From: Flavobacteriaceae bacterium
GTDB taxonomy: Bacteria > Bacteroidota > Bacteroidia > Flavobacteriales > Flavobacteriaceae
DNA: 40,908 nt
Direction of reading: 5' to 3'
NCBI GenBank assembly: GCA_947378465.1
Contig: CANCJZ010000002.1
Span: forward strand, 1 to 40,908
Part shown: one piece after another, positions 25,722 through 34,374 of the stretch
Layout: each line of letters starts with the position of its first letter
How positions within the stretch are numbered: position 1 is the first letter of the stretch
Notes under the pieces: model-generated
Told to the model about the DNA's origin: nothing
Database searches by the model: none
The model's input: only the letters and a program-made list of their open reading frames with translations
Translations under genes and position numbers: made by a program

Positions 25722-26897
25722 ATGGTGTTTTCAAACAAACCACTCCAATTTATATTAGTTGCTTTAGTAGCAAGTCTTCCTTTGTTAAGTTCTGCAAATA
25801 ATTCAGTGGACAGTGTAAAAGCTGAAACTACTGCAAAAGTTGAGGTAGCTGCTCATCGCGAAGAGGCAAAAGAAACAAAAGTTTTATCTAAAGAAGAAAA
25901 AGCAGAAGCTGATAGAAAGGCTTTTGTAAAACACCACTTACTAGATTCTCACGATTTCACCTTATTTTCTTATGGAAAGGATGAAGAGCACCAAAAACAT
26001 TTTGGTTTTGCTTTGCCAGTTATCCTTATCGATAATGGATTGCAAGTATTCTCTTCTTCTAAATTTGAACACGGGGAAGCAGTTGCTGAATCTAATGGTA
26101 ACTACTATAAAATAAACCACCACGACGGAAAAGTATATAAAACAGATGCTGAAGGTACTTTTACTGAAAACGAACACGGTCATGTTACTAATGCACAACC
26201 TATAGATTTGTCAATTACTAAAAATGTATTGATGATTATTGTAGTTGGATTAATCATGTTCTTGTTGTTTGCTGGTTTAGGGAAATCATACAAAAAAAAT
26301 GGTTCTATCGCTAAAGGTGCTGGACGTTTCTTTGAACCAATTATCATCTACATCAGAGACGAAATTGCTATCCCAAATATTGGTGAGAAACATTATAAAA
26401 AATACATGAGTTTTTTATTAACTATTTTCTTCTTTATATGGTTCTTAAATATGTTCGGACTTACTCCACTAGGAGTTAATATTACAGGAAATTTAGCTGT
26501 AACTGCTTCATTAGCAATTTTGACATATTTAATTACTACATTTACTGCTAAGAAAGATTATTGGAAACACATCTTCTGGATGCCAGGAGTTCCAGTTCCA
26601 ATGAAATTTGTTTTAGCTCCAATTGAATTGTTAGGAACTATTATCAAACCTTTCTCATTAACCATCCGTTTGTACGCGAACATGCTTGCAGGTCACGTGG
26701 TATTAATGACATTGATTGCATTAATGTATAAATTCAATAGCCCAATCGGAAGTCCATTATCATTTATGTTGGCTTTTGTATTGTCATTACTAGAAGTATT
26801 AGTTGCATTATTGCAAGCGTATATATTTACCATGTTGTCTGCTCTATATTTTGGATCAGCATCAGAGGAGCATCATCACGAAGAAGCTCATCACTAG
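25722..26897 (+). CDS. atpB: ATP synthase F0 subunit a
   Basis: Membrane stator subunit that forms the proton half-channels against the c-ring. 391 aa, much longer than the about 270 aa of proteobacterial homologues, because of an N-terminal extension: a signal-peptide-like segment (about 1-25) and a soluble Glu/His-rich part to about residue 165. Membrane helices follow. The essential Arg lies in SLTIRLYANMLAGH (Arg316). The tail is His-rich (EEHHHEEAHH). Long forms of this type are usual in Bacteroidota. An 80-bp gap separates it from atpE. Confidence 0.96.
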   Translation: MVFSNKPLQFILVALVASLPLLSSANNSVDSVKAETTAKVEVAAHREEAKETKVLSKEEKAEADRKAFVKHHLLDSHDFTLFSYGKDEEHQKHFGFALPVILIDNGLQVFSSSKFEHGEAVAESNGNYYKINHHDGKVYKTDAEGTFTENEHGHVTNAQPIDLSITKNVLMIIVVGLIMFLLFAGLGKSYKKNGSIAKGAGRFFEPIIIYIRDEIAIPNIGEKHYKKYMSFLLTIFFFIWFLNMFGLTPLGVNITGNLAVTASLAILTYLITTFTAKKDYWKHIFWMPGVPVPMKFVLAPIELLGTIIKPFSLTIRLYANMLAGHVVLMTLIALMYKFNSPIGSPLSFMLAFVLSLLEVLVALLQAYIFTMLSALYFGSASEEHHHEEAHH

Positions 26898-26947
26898 AAT
26901 TTAGCCTTTAGTTATATAAAACAAGCTAAATTATAGTTTACAATTAA

Positions 26948-27169
<222 letters not shown>

Positions 27170-27179
27170 ATTAAAAGCA

Positions 27180-27214
27180 AACAAAAGCTATAACGGTTGG
27201 TTATAGCTTTTGTT
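27180..27214 (+). promoter_or_regulatory. Strong intercistronic hairpin after atpE
   Basis: AACAAAAGCTATAAC (27180-27194) pairs perfectly over 15 bp with 27200-27214 around a 5-base loop. It begins 11 bases after the atpE stop and has no U-tract of its own. It could protect the atpE mRNA 3' end or attenuate transcription into atpF. Confidence 0.75.
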
Positions 27215-27249
27215 AACTATTAAAATTAATAAATTTAAGATATTATATA

Positions 27250-27750
27250 ATGGAAGAATTATTTGGACAGTTTTCATTAGGTTTGTTTATCATGCAAACC
27301 ATTTTGTTTCTTGCACTTGTTTTCTTGTTGAAAAAATTCGCTTGGAAACCTATTCTTGATGCAGTAAACGAAAGAGAAGAAGGAATCAAAAATGCATTAC
27401 AATCAGCTGAAAATGCTAAAAAAGAAATGCAAAATTTAAAATCAGATAATGAGAAATTATTAGCTGATGCACGTTCAGAGCGTGATGCAATGATGAAAGA
27501 AGCTCGTGAGATTAAAGATAAAATGATCAATGATGCAAAAGCAGAAGCTCAAGCTCAAGGTCAAAAATTAATCGACCAAGCTAAAGCAGCTATCACTAGT
27601 GAGAAAAATGCAGCTATGGCAGACTTGAAAAATCAAGTATCTTCTTTATCATTAGAAATTGCTGAAAAATTATTAAAAGCTGAATTATCTAATAAAGATT
27701 CTCAAACTAAATTGGTTGAGAAAATGTTGGATGACGCTAAATTAAATTAA
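27250..27750 (+). CDS. atpF: ATP synthase F0 subunit b
   Basis: 166-residue peripheral stalk subunit. One N-terminal membrane helix (about 8-27, LFIMQTILFLALVFLLKKF) is followed by KPILDAVNEREEGIKNALQ, the conserved start of the long charged helix. The rest is an Ala/Lys/Glu-rich dimerising coiled coil ending in EKMLDDAKLN, which should contact delta. Only one b gene is seen, so the stalk is a homodimer. Five bases separate it from atpH. Confidence 0.95.
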   Translation: MEELFGQFSLGLFIMQTILFLALVFLLKKFAWKPILDAVNEREEGIKNALQSAENAKKEMQNLKSDNEKLLADARSERDAMMKEAREIKDKMINDAKAEAQAQGQKLIDQAKAAITSEKNAAMADLKNQVSSLSLEIAEKLLKAELSNKDSQTKLVEKMLDDAKLN

Positions 27751-27755
27751 TCGTT

Positions 27756-28289
27756 ATGACAGGTAATAGAGCAGCGATTAGATATGCCAAAGCAATTCTT
27801 GAGGTTTCACAAAGCAAAGGAACTGCAGTTGCTGTAAATGACGATATGAAAACTATCGCTGAAACAGTACATTCCAATCAAGAATTGAGAGATTTTTTAT
27901 CAAGCCCTATCATTAAGGTGGAAGTAAAATGGTCCGCAATAGCTGAAGTATTTGCTAACGTTCAACAAGAAACTAAAAGTTTGTTTCAATTGTTAAACGC
28001 TAACAGACGATTTGAATTGTTAGGAAATATTGCTACTCAATACAATAAATTATTTGATGTGGCTACAGGAGTAGAAACAGCTTATGTTACTACTGCAATT
28101 GAAATCACAACGGAATTAGAAGCTAAAGTATTGGCTAAGGCAGGTACTTTCTCTGATAAGAAAATAACTATTGTTAACATTGTTGATCCTACAATCATAG
28201 GAGGATTTATCCTTCGAATTGGTGATCAACAATACAATGCTTCTGTTGCAAACAGCTTAAGAGGTTTAAAAAGAGAATTTGCTCATTAA
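27756..28289 (+). CDS. atpH: ATP synthase F1 subunit delta
   Basis: 177-residue OSCP-type subunit that joins the peripheral stalk to the F1 head. The N-terminal helical domain begins GNRAAIRYAKAILEVSQSKG, the usual family start with the RYAKA motif. The C-terminal part ends in IIGGFILRIGDQQYNASVANSLRGLKREF, the conserved delta/OSCP signature. It lies after atpF and before the inserted exported-protein gene, which starts 10 bases after its stop. Confidence 0.95.
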   Translation: MTGNRAAIRYAKAILEVSQSKGTAVAVNDDMKTIAETVHSNQELRDFLSSPIIKVEVKWSAIAEVFANVQQETKSLFQLLNANRRFELLGNIATQYNKLFDVATGVETAYVTTAIEITTELEAKVLAKAGTFSDKKITIVNIVDPTIIGGFILRIGDQQYNASVANSLRGLKREFAH

Positions 28290-28299
28290 TAGTCGAAAG

Positions 28300-28809
28300 A
28301 TGAAAAAAGCATTTACTCTAATTATCTTGGCCATTTCGTTTTTAGGTTATTCCCAAAAGATTAAACTTAAAAAAGGAGAAGTATTAGTAGATGATGTTGC
28401 TTGGTTGAATTATCAAGAATGTGGATCGTTTGACAACACTTGTTCATTATTAAATAAAAACAATGATGAATTGGTTTTTTTCAAATGGATAAATGTTCCA
28501 GGTGCAGAACCAATAACACAATACAATAAAGATGGCACTTTGAGATATGTAGAAATCGTTTTTGTGGGAGCTCAAATGAAAATTGAGTTACAAAAGACAC
28601 AAAAGGATTGTATCGAACTTCTTTACAATGGTAAAGTAGTAAACGAAGATGGTACTTTAAATATGGACAAAGTAAGTAGAATGGTTGAAAAATACGGAAC
28701 ACCGTTTTCAGATCGTTTGAATCGTTCTTCTAATAGTCCAGGCACAATTATAATAAACAATAATCAGTCACCGCAACGTTCCGGTGTAAATATAAATTTA
28801 GGTAGATAA
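28300..28809 (+). CDS. Unidentified exported protein inside the atp operon
   Basis: 169-residue protein I do not recognise. Signal peptide about 1-18 ([19 protein letters not shown]), with no lipobox. The mature part has a short N-terminal beta-rich region containing two Cys ([15 protein letters not shown]), a [15 protein letters not shown] segment and a Ser/Asn-rich tail ([15 protein letters not shown]). The track starts at a TTG within atpH; the ATG at 28300, after a purine-rich GTCGAAAG, gives a clean signal peptide. It lies 10 bases from both neighbours, so it must be co-transcribed with atpH and atpA. A periplasmic protein here is unexpected, and no function is proposed. Confidence 0.8.
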   Translation: MKKAFTLIILAISFLGYSQKIKLKKGEVLVDDVAWLNYQECGSFDNTCSLLNKNNDELVFFKWINVPGAEPITQYNKDGTLRYVEIVFVGAQMKIELQKTQKDCIELLYNGKVVNEDGTLNMDKVSRMVEKYGTPFSDRLNRSSNSPGTIIINNNQSPQRSGVNINLGR

Positions 28810-28819
28810 TCATAATATT

Positions 28820-30397
28820 ATGGCAGAAATTAAACCTGCTGAAATTTCAGCAATATTAAAAAAACAGTTATCTGGTTTTGAATCAGGTGCTTCGTTAGAA
28901 GAAGTAGGAACAGTACTTCAAGTGGGTGATGGTATCGCTCGTGTATATGGTTTGTCAAATGCTCAATATGGTGAGTTAGTACAATTCGACAACGGATTGG
29001 AAGCGATCGTATTGAACTTAGAAGAGGATAACGTTGGAGTTGTACTTTTAGGACCATCTACTGGAATTAGAGAAGGTTCAACAGTAAAAAGAACACAACG
29101 TATCGCTTCCCTTAAAGTAGGTGAGCAAATGGTAGGTCGTGTAGTGGATACTTTAGGGAACCCTATCGATGGTAAAGGACCAATTGGTGGCGAATTATAT
29201 GAGATGCCTCTTGAGCGTAAAGCTCCTGGAGTTATCTTCCGTCAACCGGTAACTGAGCCATTACAAACAGGTATTAAAGCAGTAGACGCTATGATTCCTG
29301 TAGGACGTGGTCAACGTGAGTTGGTTATTGGTGACCGTCAAACTGGTAAATCTACCGTTTGTATTGACACTATCTTAAATCAAAAAGAATTTTACGATGC
29401 TGGTAAACCAGTATTCTGTATATATGTAGCAATTGGTCAAAAAGCATCTACGGTTGCTGGAATTGCTAAAAACTTAGAAGAAAAAGGCGCAATGGCTTAT
29501 ACCGTAATTGTTGCTGCTAATGCTTCTGACCCTGCTCCAATGCAAGTTTATGCTCCTTTCGCAGGTGCTGCTATTGGTGAGTATTTCCGTGATACAGGTC
29601 GTCCAGCTTTGATTGTTTATGATGATTTATCTAAACAAGCAGTTGCTTACCGTGAGGTGTCTCTTTTATTAAGAAGACCACCAGGTCGTGAGGCTTACCC
29701 TGGAGACGTTTTCTACCTTCACTCTCGTTTATTAGAAAGAGCTGCAAAAGTAATTGCGGATGACGATATTGCTAAAAACATGAATGACTTACCAGATTCT
29801 TTACGTTCAATCGTAAAAGGTGGTGGATCGTTAACAGCTTTACCAATTATTGAAACGCAAGCAGGAGACGTTTCTGCATATATCCCAACCAACGTAATTT
29901 CGATTACTGATGGACAAATTTTCTTAGAGTCTGATTTATTCAACTCTGGGGTTCGTCCAGCAATCAACGTAGGTATCTCGGTATCTCGTGTTGGAGGTAA
30001 TGCACAAATTAAATCAATGAAAAAAGTTGCAGGTACTTTGAAATTAGACCAAGCTCAATTCCGTGAATTAGAAGCTTTCGCTAAATTCGGTTCTGACTTA
30101 GACGCGGTTACTTTAAACGTAATTGAAAAAGGTAGAAGAAACGTTGAAATCTTAAAACAAGGTTTGAACTCTCCTTATACTGTAGAAGATCAGGTTGCAA
30201 TTATTTATGCAGGTTCTAAAAACTTGTTAAGAAGTGTTCCTGTGAACAAAGTGAAAGAATTCGAGAAAGATTTCTTAGAATACTTGAACAACAAACACAG
30301 AGATACTCTTGATGCTTTGAAAGCTGGTAAATTAGACGACAACATTACTGATGTTATTGAAAAAGCAGCTAAAGAAATTTCAGCAAAATATAATTAA
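28820..30397 (+). CDS. atpA: ATP synthase F1 subunit alpha
   Basis: 525-residue non-catalytic nucleotide-binding subunit of the F1 head. The N-terminal delta-contact helix, beta-barrel domain ([10 protein letters not shown]), Walker [38 protein letters not shown] and [20 protein letters not shown] are all intact, followed by the helical C-terminal domain. Normal length. The beta and epsilon genes are absent downstream, as is common in Bacteroidota, where they sit elsewhere. A 70-bp gap with a strong hairpin leads to atpG. Confidence 0.98.
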   Translation: MAEIKPAEISAILKKQLSGFESGASLEEVGTVLQVGDGIARVYGLSNAQYGELVQFDNGLEAIVLNLEEDNVGVVLLGPSTGIREGSTVKRTQRIASLKVGEQMVGRVVDTLGNPIDGKGPIGGELYEMPLERKAPGVIFRQPVTEPLQTGIKAVDAMIPVGRGQRELVIGDRQTGKSTVCIDTILNQKEFYDAGKPVFCIYVAIGQKASTVAGIAKNLEEKGAMAYTVIVAANASDPAPMQVYAPFAGAAIGEYFRDTGRPALIVYDDLSKQAVAYREVSLLLRRPPGREAYPGDVFYLHSRLLERAAKVIADDDIAKNMNDLPDSLRSIVKGGGSLTALPIIETQAGDVSAYIPTNVISITDGQIFLESDLFNSGVRPAINVGISVSRVGGNAQIKSMKKVAGTLKLDQAQFRELEAFAKFGSDLDAVTLNVIEKGRRNVEILKQGLNSPYTVEDQVAIIYAGSKNLLRSVPVNKVKEFEKDFLEYLNNKHRDTLDALKAGKLDDNITDVIEKAAKEISAKYN

Positions 30398-30407
30398 TTA
30401 AAGAATT

Positions 30408-30446
30408 AAGTATTGAGTACAAAGAAGCTCTTTGTATTCAATACTT
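30408..30446 (+). promoter_or_regulatory. Strong intercistronic hairpin between atpA and atpG
   Basis: AAGTATTGAGTACAAAG (30408-30424) pairs with CTTTGTATTCAATACTT (30430-30446) over 17 positions including one G-U, around the loop AAGCT. It begins 10 bases after the atpA stop and has no U-tract. It resembles the hairpin after atpE in placement and length. Confidence 0.75.
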
Positions 30447-30467
30447 TAATCTTAATACAATACATAA

Positions 30468-31328
30468 ATGGCTAACTTAAAGGAAATCCGTAATAGAATT
30501 ACTTCCGTTTCATCTACAATGCAGATTACTTCTGCGATGAAAATGGTTTCTGCTGCAAAGTTGAAAAAAGCACAAGATGCAATTACAGCTATGCGACCTT
30601 ATGCCGAAAAATTAACGGAATTATTACAAAGTTTAAGCGCAACCTTAGAGGGAGAAGTAGGAGGAGAATTTACATCGCAACGCGAAGTGAAAAAAGTTCT
30701 TGTTGTTGCTGTTACCTCAAACAGAGGTTTGTGTGGTGCTTTTAACACAAACGTTGTAAAACAAGCTAAAGTAATCGCTGATTCATATACAGGGAAACAA
30801 GTTGACATCTTTGCAATTGGAAAAAAAGGGGGTGATGTTTTGAGAAAAACACATTCTGTTATTGCTCAAGAAAATGCAATCTATGATGACTTGACTTTTG
30901 ATAATGCAGCTGCTATTGCTGATGAATTGACGTTAAAATTTACTTCTGGGGAGTATGACAAAATTGAAGTGGTGTATAACCAATTCAAAAATGCTGCAAC
31001 TCAAATCGTTCAAGCGGAACAGTTCCTTCCTTTAGCTCCTGTTCAATCTGATGTAGCTACTTCAACTGGAGACTATATCTTTGAACCTTCTAAAGAAGAA
31101 ATTGTACTTACTTTGATTCCTAAATCATTGAAAACTCAATTGTATAAAGCGATTCGTGATTCGTTTGCTTCTGAACATGGTGCTCGTATGACTGCTATGC
31201 ACAAAGCAACGGATAACGCAACAGAATTAAGAGATCAATTGAAATTAACTTATAATAAAGCCCGTCAAGCAGCTATTACTAACGAAATCTTAGAAATTGT
31301 TGGTGGTGCTGAGGCCTTAAAAGGATAA
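30468..31328 (+). CDS. atpG: ATP synthase F1 subunit gamma
   Basis: 286-residue central rotor shaft. The N-terminal coiled-coil helix begins NLKEIRNRITSVSSTMQITSAMKMVSAAKLKKA, the family signature. The mid domain has SNRGLCGAFN, and the C-terminal helix MTAMHKATDNATELRDQL plus TYNKARQAAITNEILEIVGGAEAL is complete. It is the last atp gene here and is followed by a strong terminator. Confidence 0.97.
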   Translation: MANLKEIRNRITSVSSTMQITSAMKMVSAAKLKKAQDAITAMRPYAEKLTELLQSLSATLEGEVGGEFTSQREVKKVLVVAVTSNRGLCGAFNTNVVKQAKVIADSYTGKQVDIFAIGKKGGDVLRKTHSVIAQENAIYDDLTFDNAAAIADELTLKFTSGEYDKIEVVYNQFKNAATQIVQAEQFLPLAPVQSDVATSTGDYIFEPSKEEIVLTLIPKSLKTQLYKAIRDSFASEHGARMTAMHKATDNATELRDQLKLTYNKARQAAITNEILEIVGGAEALKG

Positions 31329-31350
31329 TTAATTCACAAACATTATAAAG

Positions 31351-31379
31351 AAGAGCCAACATTTGTTGGCTCTTTTTTT
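31351..31379 (+). terminator. Terminator of the ATP synthase operon
   Basis: AAGAGCCAAC-ATTT-GTTGGCTCTT followed by a T run. It lies 22 bases after the atpG stop. The TTG that the ORF track uses as start of the flippase lies in its loop. Confidence 0.95.
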
Positions 31380-31398
31380 ATTCGTACAATATTATAGT

Positions 31399-31406
31399 TA
31401 TTTTTG
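31399..31406 (+). promoter_or_regulatory. -7 element of the envelope gene cluster
   Basis: TATTTTTG matches TAnnTTTG just after the atp terminator and 22 bases before the proposed TTG start at 31429. It would start the flippase-dut-TPR transcript. Confidence 0.6.
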
Positions 31407-31428
31407 TTTCAAACTAAAATCAATTCCT

Positions 31429-32889
31429 TTGAGTTTATATAAAAATCTTTTTAAACAAACACTGATCTATGGGCTGGCTACAGTCTTCCCTCGTATCATC
31501 AGTTTTATACTAAATCCATTGTTTGTTTATTACTTACCAGATAAGAGTAAAATGGGGGAAGTGTCAGTTATATTTGCCTACCTGGTTTTCTTTAATGTGG
31601 TCTTGTCTTATGGTATGGAAACTTCCTTCTTCAGATTTTACAATACTGAAGAGGATAAGAAAAAGGTTGTATCTACAACTACAGTCTCCCTGTTTTGGTC
31701 TTCTATCGGATTTTTAGTGATCTCATTATTGTTTAGAAAATCACTTGCTTCTTGGTCCAGCATCAATGTTGAATACATCACCTATACCATCTGGATTTTG
31801 ACTTTAGATGCACTTGCTATTGTACCATTCTCAAAGTTGAGGGCAGAAAAGAAACCTATGAAATATGCAGCCATTAAGATGTCCAATGTGACAATAAATC
31901 TATTGCTCAATGTATTCTTTTTAGCGATGCTACCTGGTCTTGCTTCCTCAGATCCTCACGGGTTTTGGAATACCATTTACATTGATAATTTTCAAATAGG
32001 ATATATCTTTGTTTCTAATCTTGTAGCAAGTTTATTTACATTGGTGGTTTTAATTCCTAATTATTTAAAGATAACTTGGAAGTTTGATTTTGCGCTTTGG
32101 AAACGTATGATGACTTATGGCTGGCCGATACTTTTTGCAGGAATTGCTTTTGCCATCAACGAACATTTTGACAAAATTTTATTAGATTGGATGCACGTGC
32201 CAATGTCTGATATTGGAGCCTATTCCGCTTGTTATAAAATTGGAATGTTTATGGTATTGTTCCGTACTGCTTATACCCTTGGAATTGAACCTTTCTTTTT
32301 CAGTCACGCAAGTAATGAAAATGCCCAACAAACATACGCTACCATAACAAAGTACTTTGTAATTTTCGGCTCATTCATTACTTTGTTTGTAATTGTCTTT
32401 GCTGATTTATTAAAAGAAGTATTGGTTCCTAATGCCAACTATTGGGATGCTATGAAAGTGGTGCCACTTATTGTGTTTGCTAATTTCTTCTTAGGAATTT
32501 ATACTAATTTATCCGTTTGGTATAAACTAATTGACAAAACCATTATTGGTGCTTATATTTCTTTTGTAGGCGCGGCCGTTACATTAGTATTAAATTACAT
32601 TTTAATACCATCTATGAGCTATTATGGATCAGCAATTGCAACCATAGCTGCTTACGGAAGTATGATGATTATCTCTTATAAAATGGGACAAAAAAACTAT
32701 CCTATCCCTTATGATTTCACAAAAATATTTAGCTATTTGGGGATTACAGTATTGTTTTCAGCCATCTCTTTTTACATTCCAGCTTTACGGGACAATTATA
32801 TTTTAAAAATAACTTTATTAATAGTATTTTTATATTTCATTTATTACAGTGAAAAAGAAACCTTACTCAGAATTATAAAAAGAAAATAA
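31429..32889 (+). CDS. Polysaccharide/lipid flippase (Wzx/MurJ-like, MOP superfamily)
   Basis: About 486 residues with some 12-14 membrane helices. The N-terminus SLYKNLFKQTLIYGLATVFPRIISFILNPL is the common flavobacterial form of polysaccharide biosynthesis flippases, which move lipid-linked oligosaccharides across the inner membrane. The track starts at a TTG in the atp terminator loop; TTG 31429, 22 bases after a -7 box, is the better start (no ATG is available before the first helix). It lies far from the capsule locus and leads a cluster of envelope genes, so its lipid-linked substrate may be a housekeeping one. The substrate is unknown. Confidence 0.82.
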   Translation: MSLYKNLFKQTLIYGLATVFPRIISFILNPLFVYYLPDKSKMGEVSVIFAYLVFFNVVLSYGMETSFFRFYNTEEDKKKVVSTTTVSLFWSSIGFLVISLLFRKSLASWSSINVEYITYTIWILTLDALAIVPFSKLRAEKKPMKYAAIKMSNVTINLLLNVFFLAMLPGLASSDPHGFWNTIYIDNFQIGYIFVSNLVASLFTLVVLIPNYLKITWKFDFALWKRMMTYGWPILFAGIAFAINEHFDKILLDWMHVPMSDIGAYSACYKIGMFMVLFRTAYTLGIEPFFFSHASNENAQQTYATITKYFVIFGSFITLFVIVFADLLKEVLVPNANYWDAMKVVPLIVFANFFLGIYTNLSVWYKLIDKTIIGAYISFVGAAVTLVLNYILIPSMSYYGSAIATIAAYGSMMIISYKMGQKNYPIPYDFTKIFSYLGITVLFSAISFYIPALRDNYILKITLLIVFLYFIYYSEKETLLRIIKRK

Positions 32890-32895
32890 AAAACA

Positions 32896-33330
32896 ATGAC
32901 GATCAAAATTATCAATAAATCCCAACACGATTTACCAAACTACGAAACCATTGCTTCGGCAGGAATGGATTTAAGAGCCAACATTTCGGAACCTATTACC
33001 TTAAAATCATTAGAAAGAACCATTGTTAAAACTGGTCTTTTTATCGAATTGCCTATTGGCTATGAAGCACAAGTTCGTCCTCGTAGCGGTCTAGCTGCTA
33101 AAAACGGAATCACCGTTTTGAATGCTCCGGGTACCGTCGATGCGGATTATAGAGGTGAAATAGGAGTCATCTTAGTGAATTTATCTAATGATGACTTTGT
33201 CATCAATAATGGCGAAAGAATCGCTCAATTAATCATCGCCAAACACGAAAGAGCCGAATGGATTCCAGTAGAAGAATTATCGGAAACTTCTCGTGGCGAA
33301 GGAGGATTTGGAAGCACAGGAACTATATAA
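32896..33330 (+). CDS. dut: dUTP diphosphatase
   Basis: 144-residue trimeric enzyme that hydrolyses dUTP to dUMP, keeping uracil out of DNA. All five family motifs are present: [38 protein letters not shown] and the C-terminal glycine loop [11 protein letters not shown]. It starts 6 bases after the flippase stop. The in-frame region of the following TPR ORF reaches into its 3' end only if a non-ATG start is used, which I do not accept. Confidence 0.97.
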   Translation: MTIKIINKSQHDLPNYETIASAGMDLRANISEPITLKSLERTIVKTGLFIELPIGYEAQVRPRSGLAAKNGITVLNAPGTVDADYRGEIGVILVNLSNDDFVINNGERIAQLIIAKHERAEWIPVEELSETSRGEGGFGSTGTI

Positions 33331-33340
33331 TATCAAGGAC

Positions 33341-34297
33341 ATGAAATCATTTTTAAAGTTTGTCAGCTTAAGTACAATTGCGCTTTTAGCGAATCATAGT
33401 ATTGCCCAAGAAAAAACCATCAAGAAATCTATTATTGATGATGCCTGCAGTTGTATTGCTAAAATCAATTACAATTTGAGTAAAAATGTTAAAAATGATT
33501 CTATCAAATCCTGCATTACTTCAAGTATCGTTGCCGATCAAACGCGTGACTATGTGGAACAAATTAAAAAATCAATTGACACTTTAAAGATTACCGCTAA
33601 AGATACAGTTCTTAATATAGGAGATAATAATATTAAAATTATTGTCGACAAAGATTACGATGAAATTCAAAGTCAATTGATAACTGATTGCCCAGAGTTA
33701 AAAGCACTTTTGGATATTAATAATGAAGAACACGAACATTCGTACTCCAATAAGAAAAAAGCGTTAGAATTTTATGCTGAAGGCGAGAAATATTACAATC
33801 AAAATAAATATGACTTAGCCTTAGTAGAGTATAATAAAGCCGTAAAAGCAGATTCTAAATTTGCATTTGCTTGGGACAATATGGGAGTTTGTTATCGGAA
33901 ATTAGAGCGCTATAAAGAAGCCATCAATTGCTATCAAAAATCCCTTGAACTCGATCCAAAAGGAACCATGCCGTTAATGAATATGGCAGTTGCCTATAAT
34001 CTTTTAGGTGATGATTCAATGGCGATTCAAACTTACACTAAATTCATTGTTTTACATCCTGAGGATCCCGAAGGTTTTTATGGGATTTCAAGAATTCAAA
34101 ATGCAACAGGTGATTATGCTAATGCCCTTGAGAATTGCCTAAAAGCATTTCAATTATATGATAATGCAAGCTCTCCTTATAAACAAGATGCATTAAATGT
34201 GCTAAGAGAGATTGTTTCTAACTTGAAAAAGGATGGAAAAATAAGTATTTTCAATGCCTTTGCTGAAAAATACGGACTAGAAAAAATAAAAGAATAG
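33341..34297 (+). CDS. Exported TPR protein
   Basis: About 318 residues. Signal peptide (MKSFLKFVSLSTIALLANHSIAQ). An N-terminal region follows with Cys-containing DDACSCIAKINYN, SIKSCITSS and later TDCPEL, like a DUF4919-free helical domain seen in other Bacteroidota exported proteins. Three to four TPR units then start near residue 145: ALEFYAEGEKYYNQNKYDLAL, FAWDNMGVCYRKLERYKEA, PLMNMAVAYNLLGDDSMA and PEGFYGISRIQNATGDYANA. The track start (33293) lies in dut; ATG 33341 gives the signal peptide. It is likely a periplasmic scaffold, with the partner unknown. Confidence 0.78.
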   Translation: MKSFLKFVSLSTIALLANHSIAQEKTIKKSIIDDACSCIAKINYNLSKNVKNDSIKSCITSSIVADQTRDYVEQIKKSIDTLKITAKDTVLNIGDNNIKIIVDKDYDEIQSQLITDCPELKALLDINNEEHEHSYSNKKKALEFYAEGEKYYNQNKYDLALVEYNKAVKADSKFAFAWDNMGVCYRKLERYKEAINCYQKSLELDPKGTMPLMNMAVAYNLLGDDSMAIQTYTKFIVLHPEDPEGFYGISRIQNATGDYANALENCLKAFQLYDNASSPYKQDALNVLREIVSNLKKDGKISIFNAFAEKYGLEKIKE

Positions 34298-34336
34298 CTT
34301 TTTTATGGTAGAAAACCATTGTGATAAAAATTAAGC

Positions 34337-34344
34337 TATTTTTG
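34337..34344 (+). promoter_or_regulatory. -7 element upstream of the nucleotidyltransferase gene
   Basis: TATTTTTG matches TAnnTTTG 30 bases before the ATG at 34375, within a 77-bp gap, so the second half of the envelope cluster probably has its own promoter. Confidence 0.55.
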
Positions 34345-34374
34345 CAATAATACAAAATATTAAAACCCTCGAAT

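Noticed and set aside
26898-26932. Inverted repeat AATTTAGC ... GCTAAATT after atpB
   Set aside because: Only 8 bp with a 19-base loop in AT-rich DNA; too weak to list beside the atpE and atpA hairpins.
30468-31428. Missing atpD/atpC as a deletion
   Set aside because: Separate location of the beta and epsilon genes is usual in Bacteroidota; the operon ends in an intact terminator.
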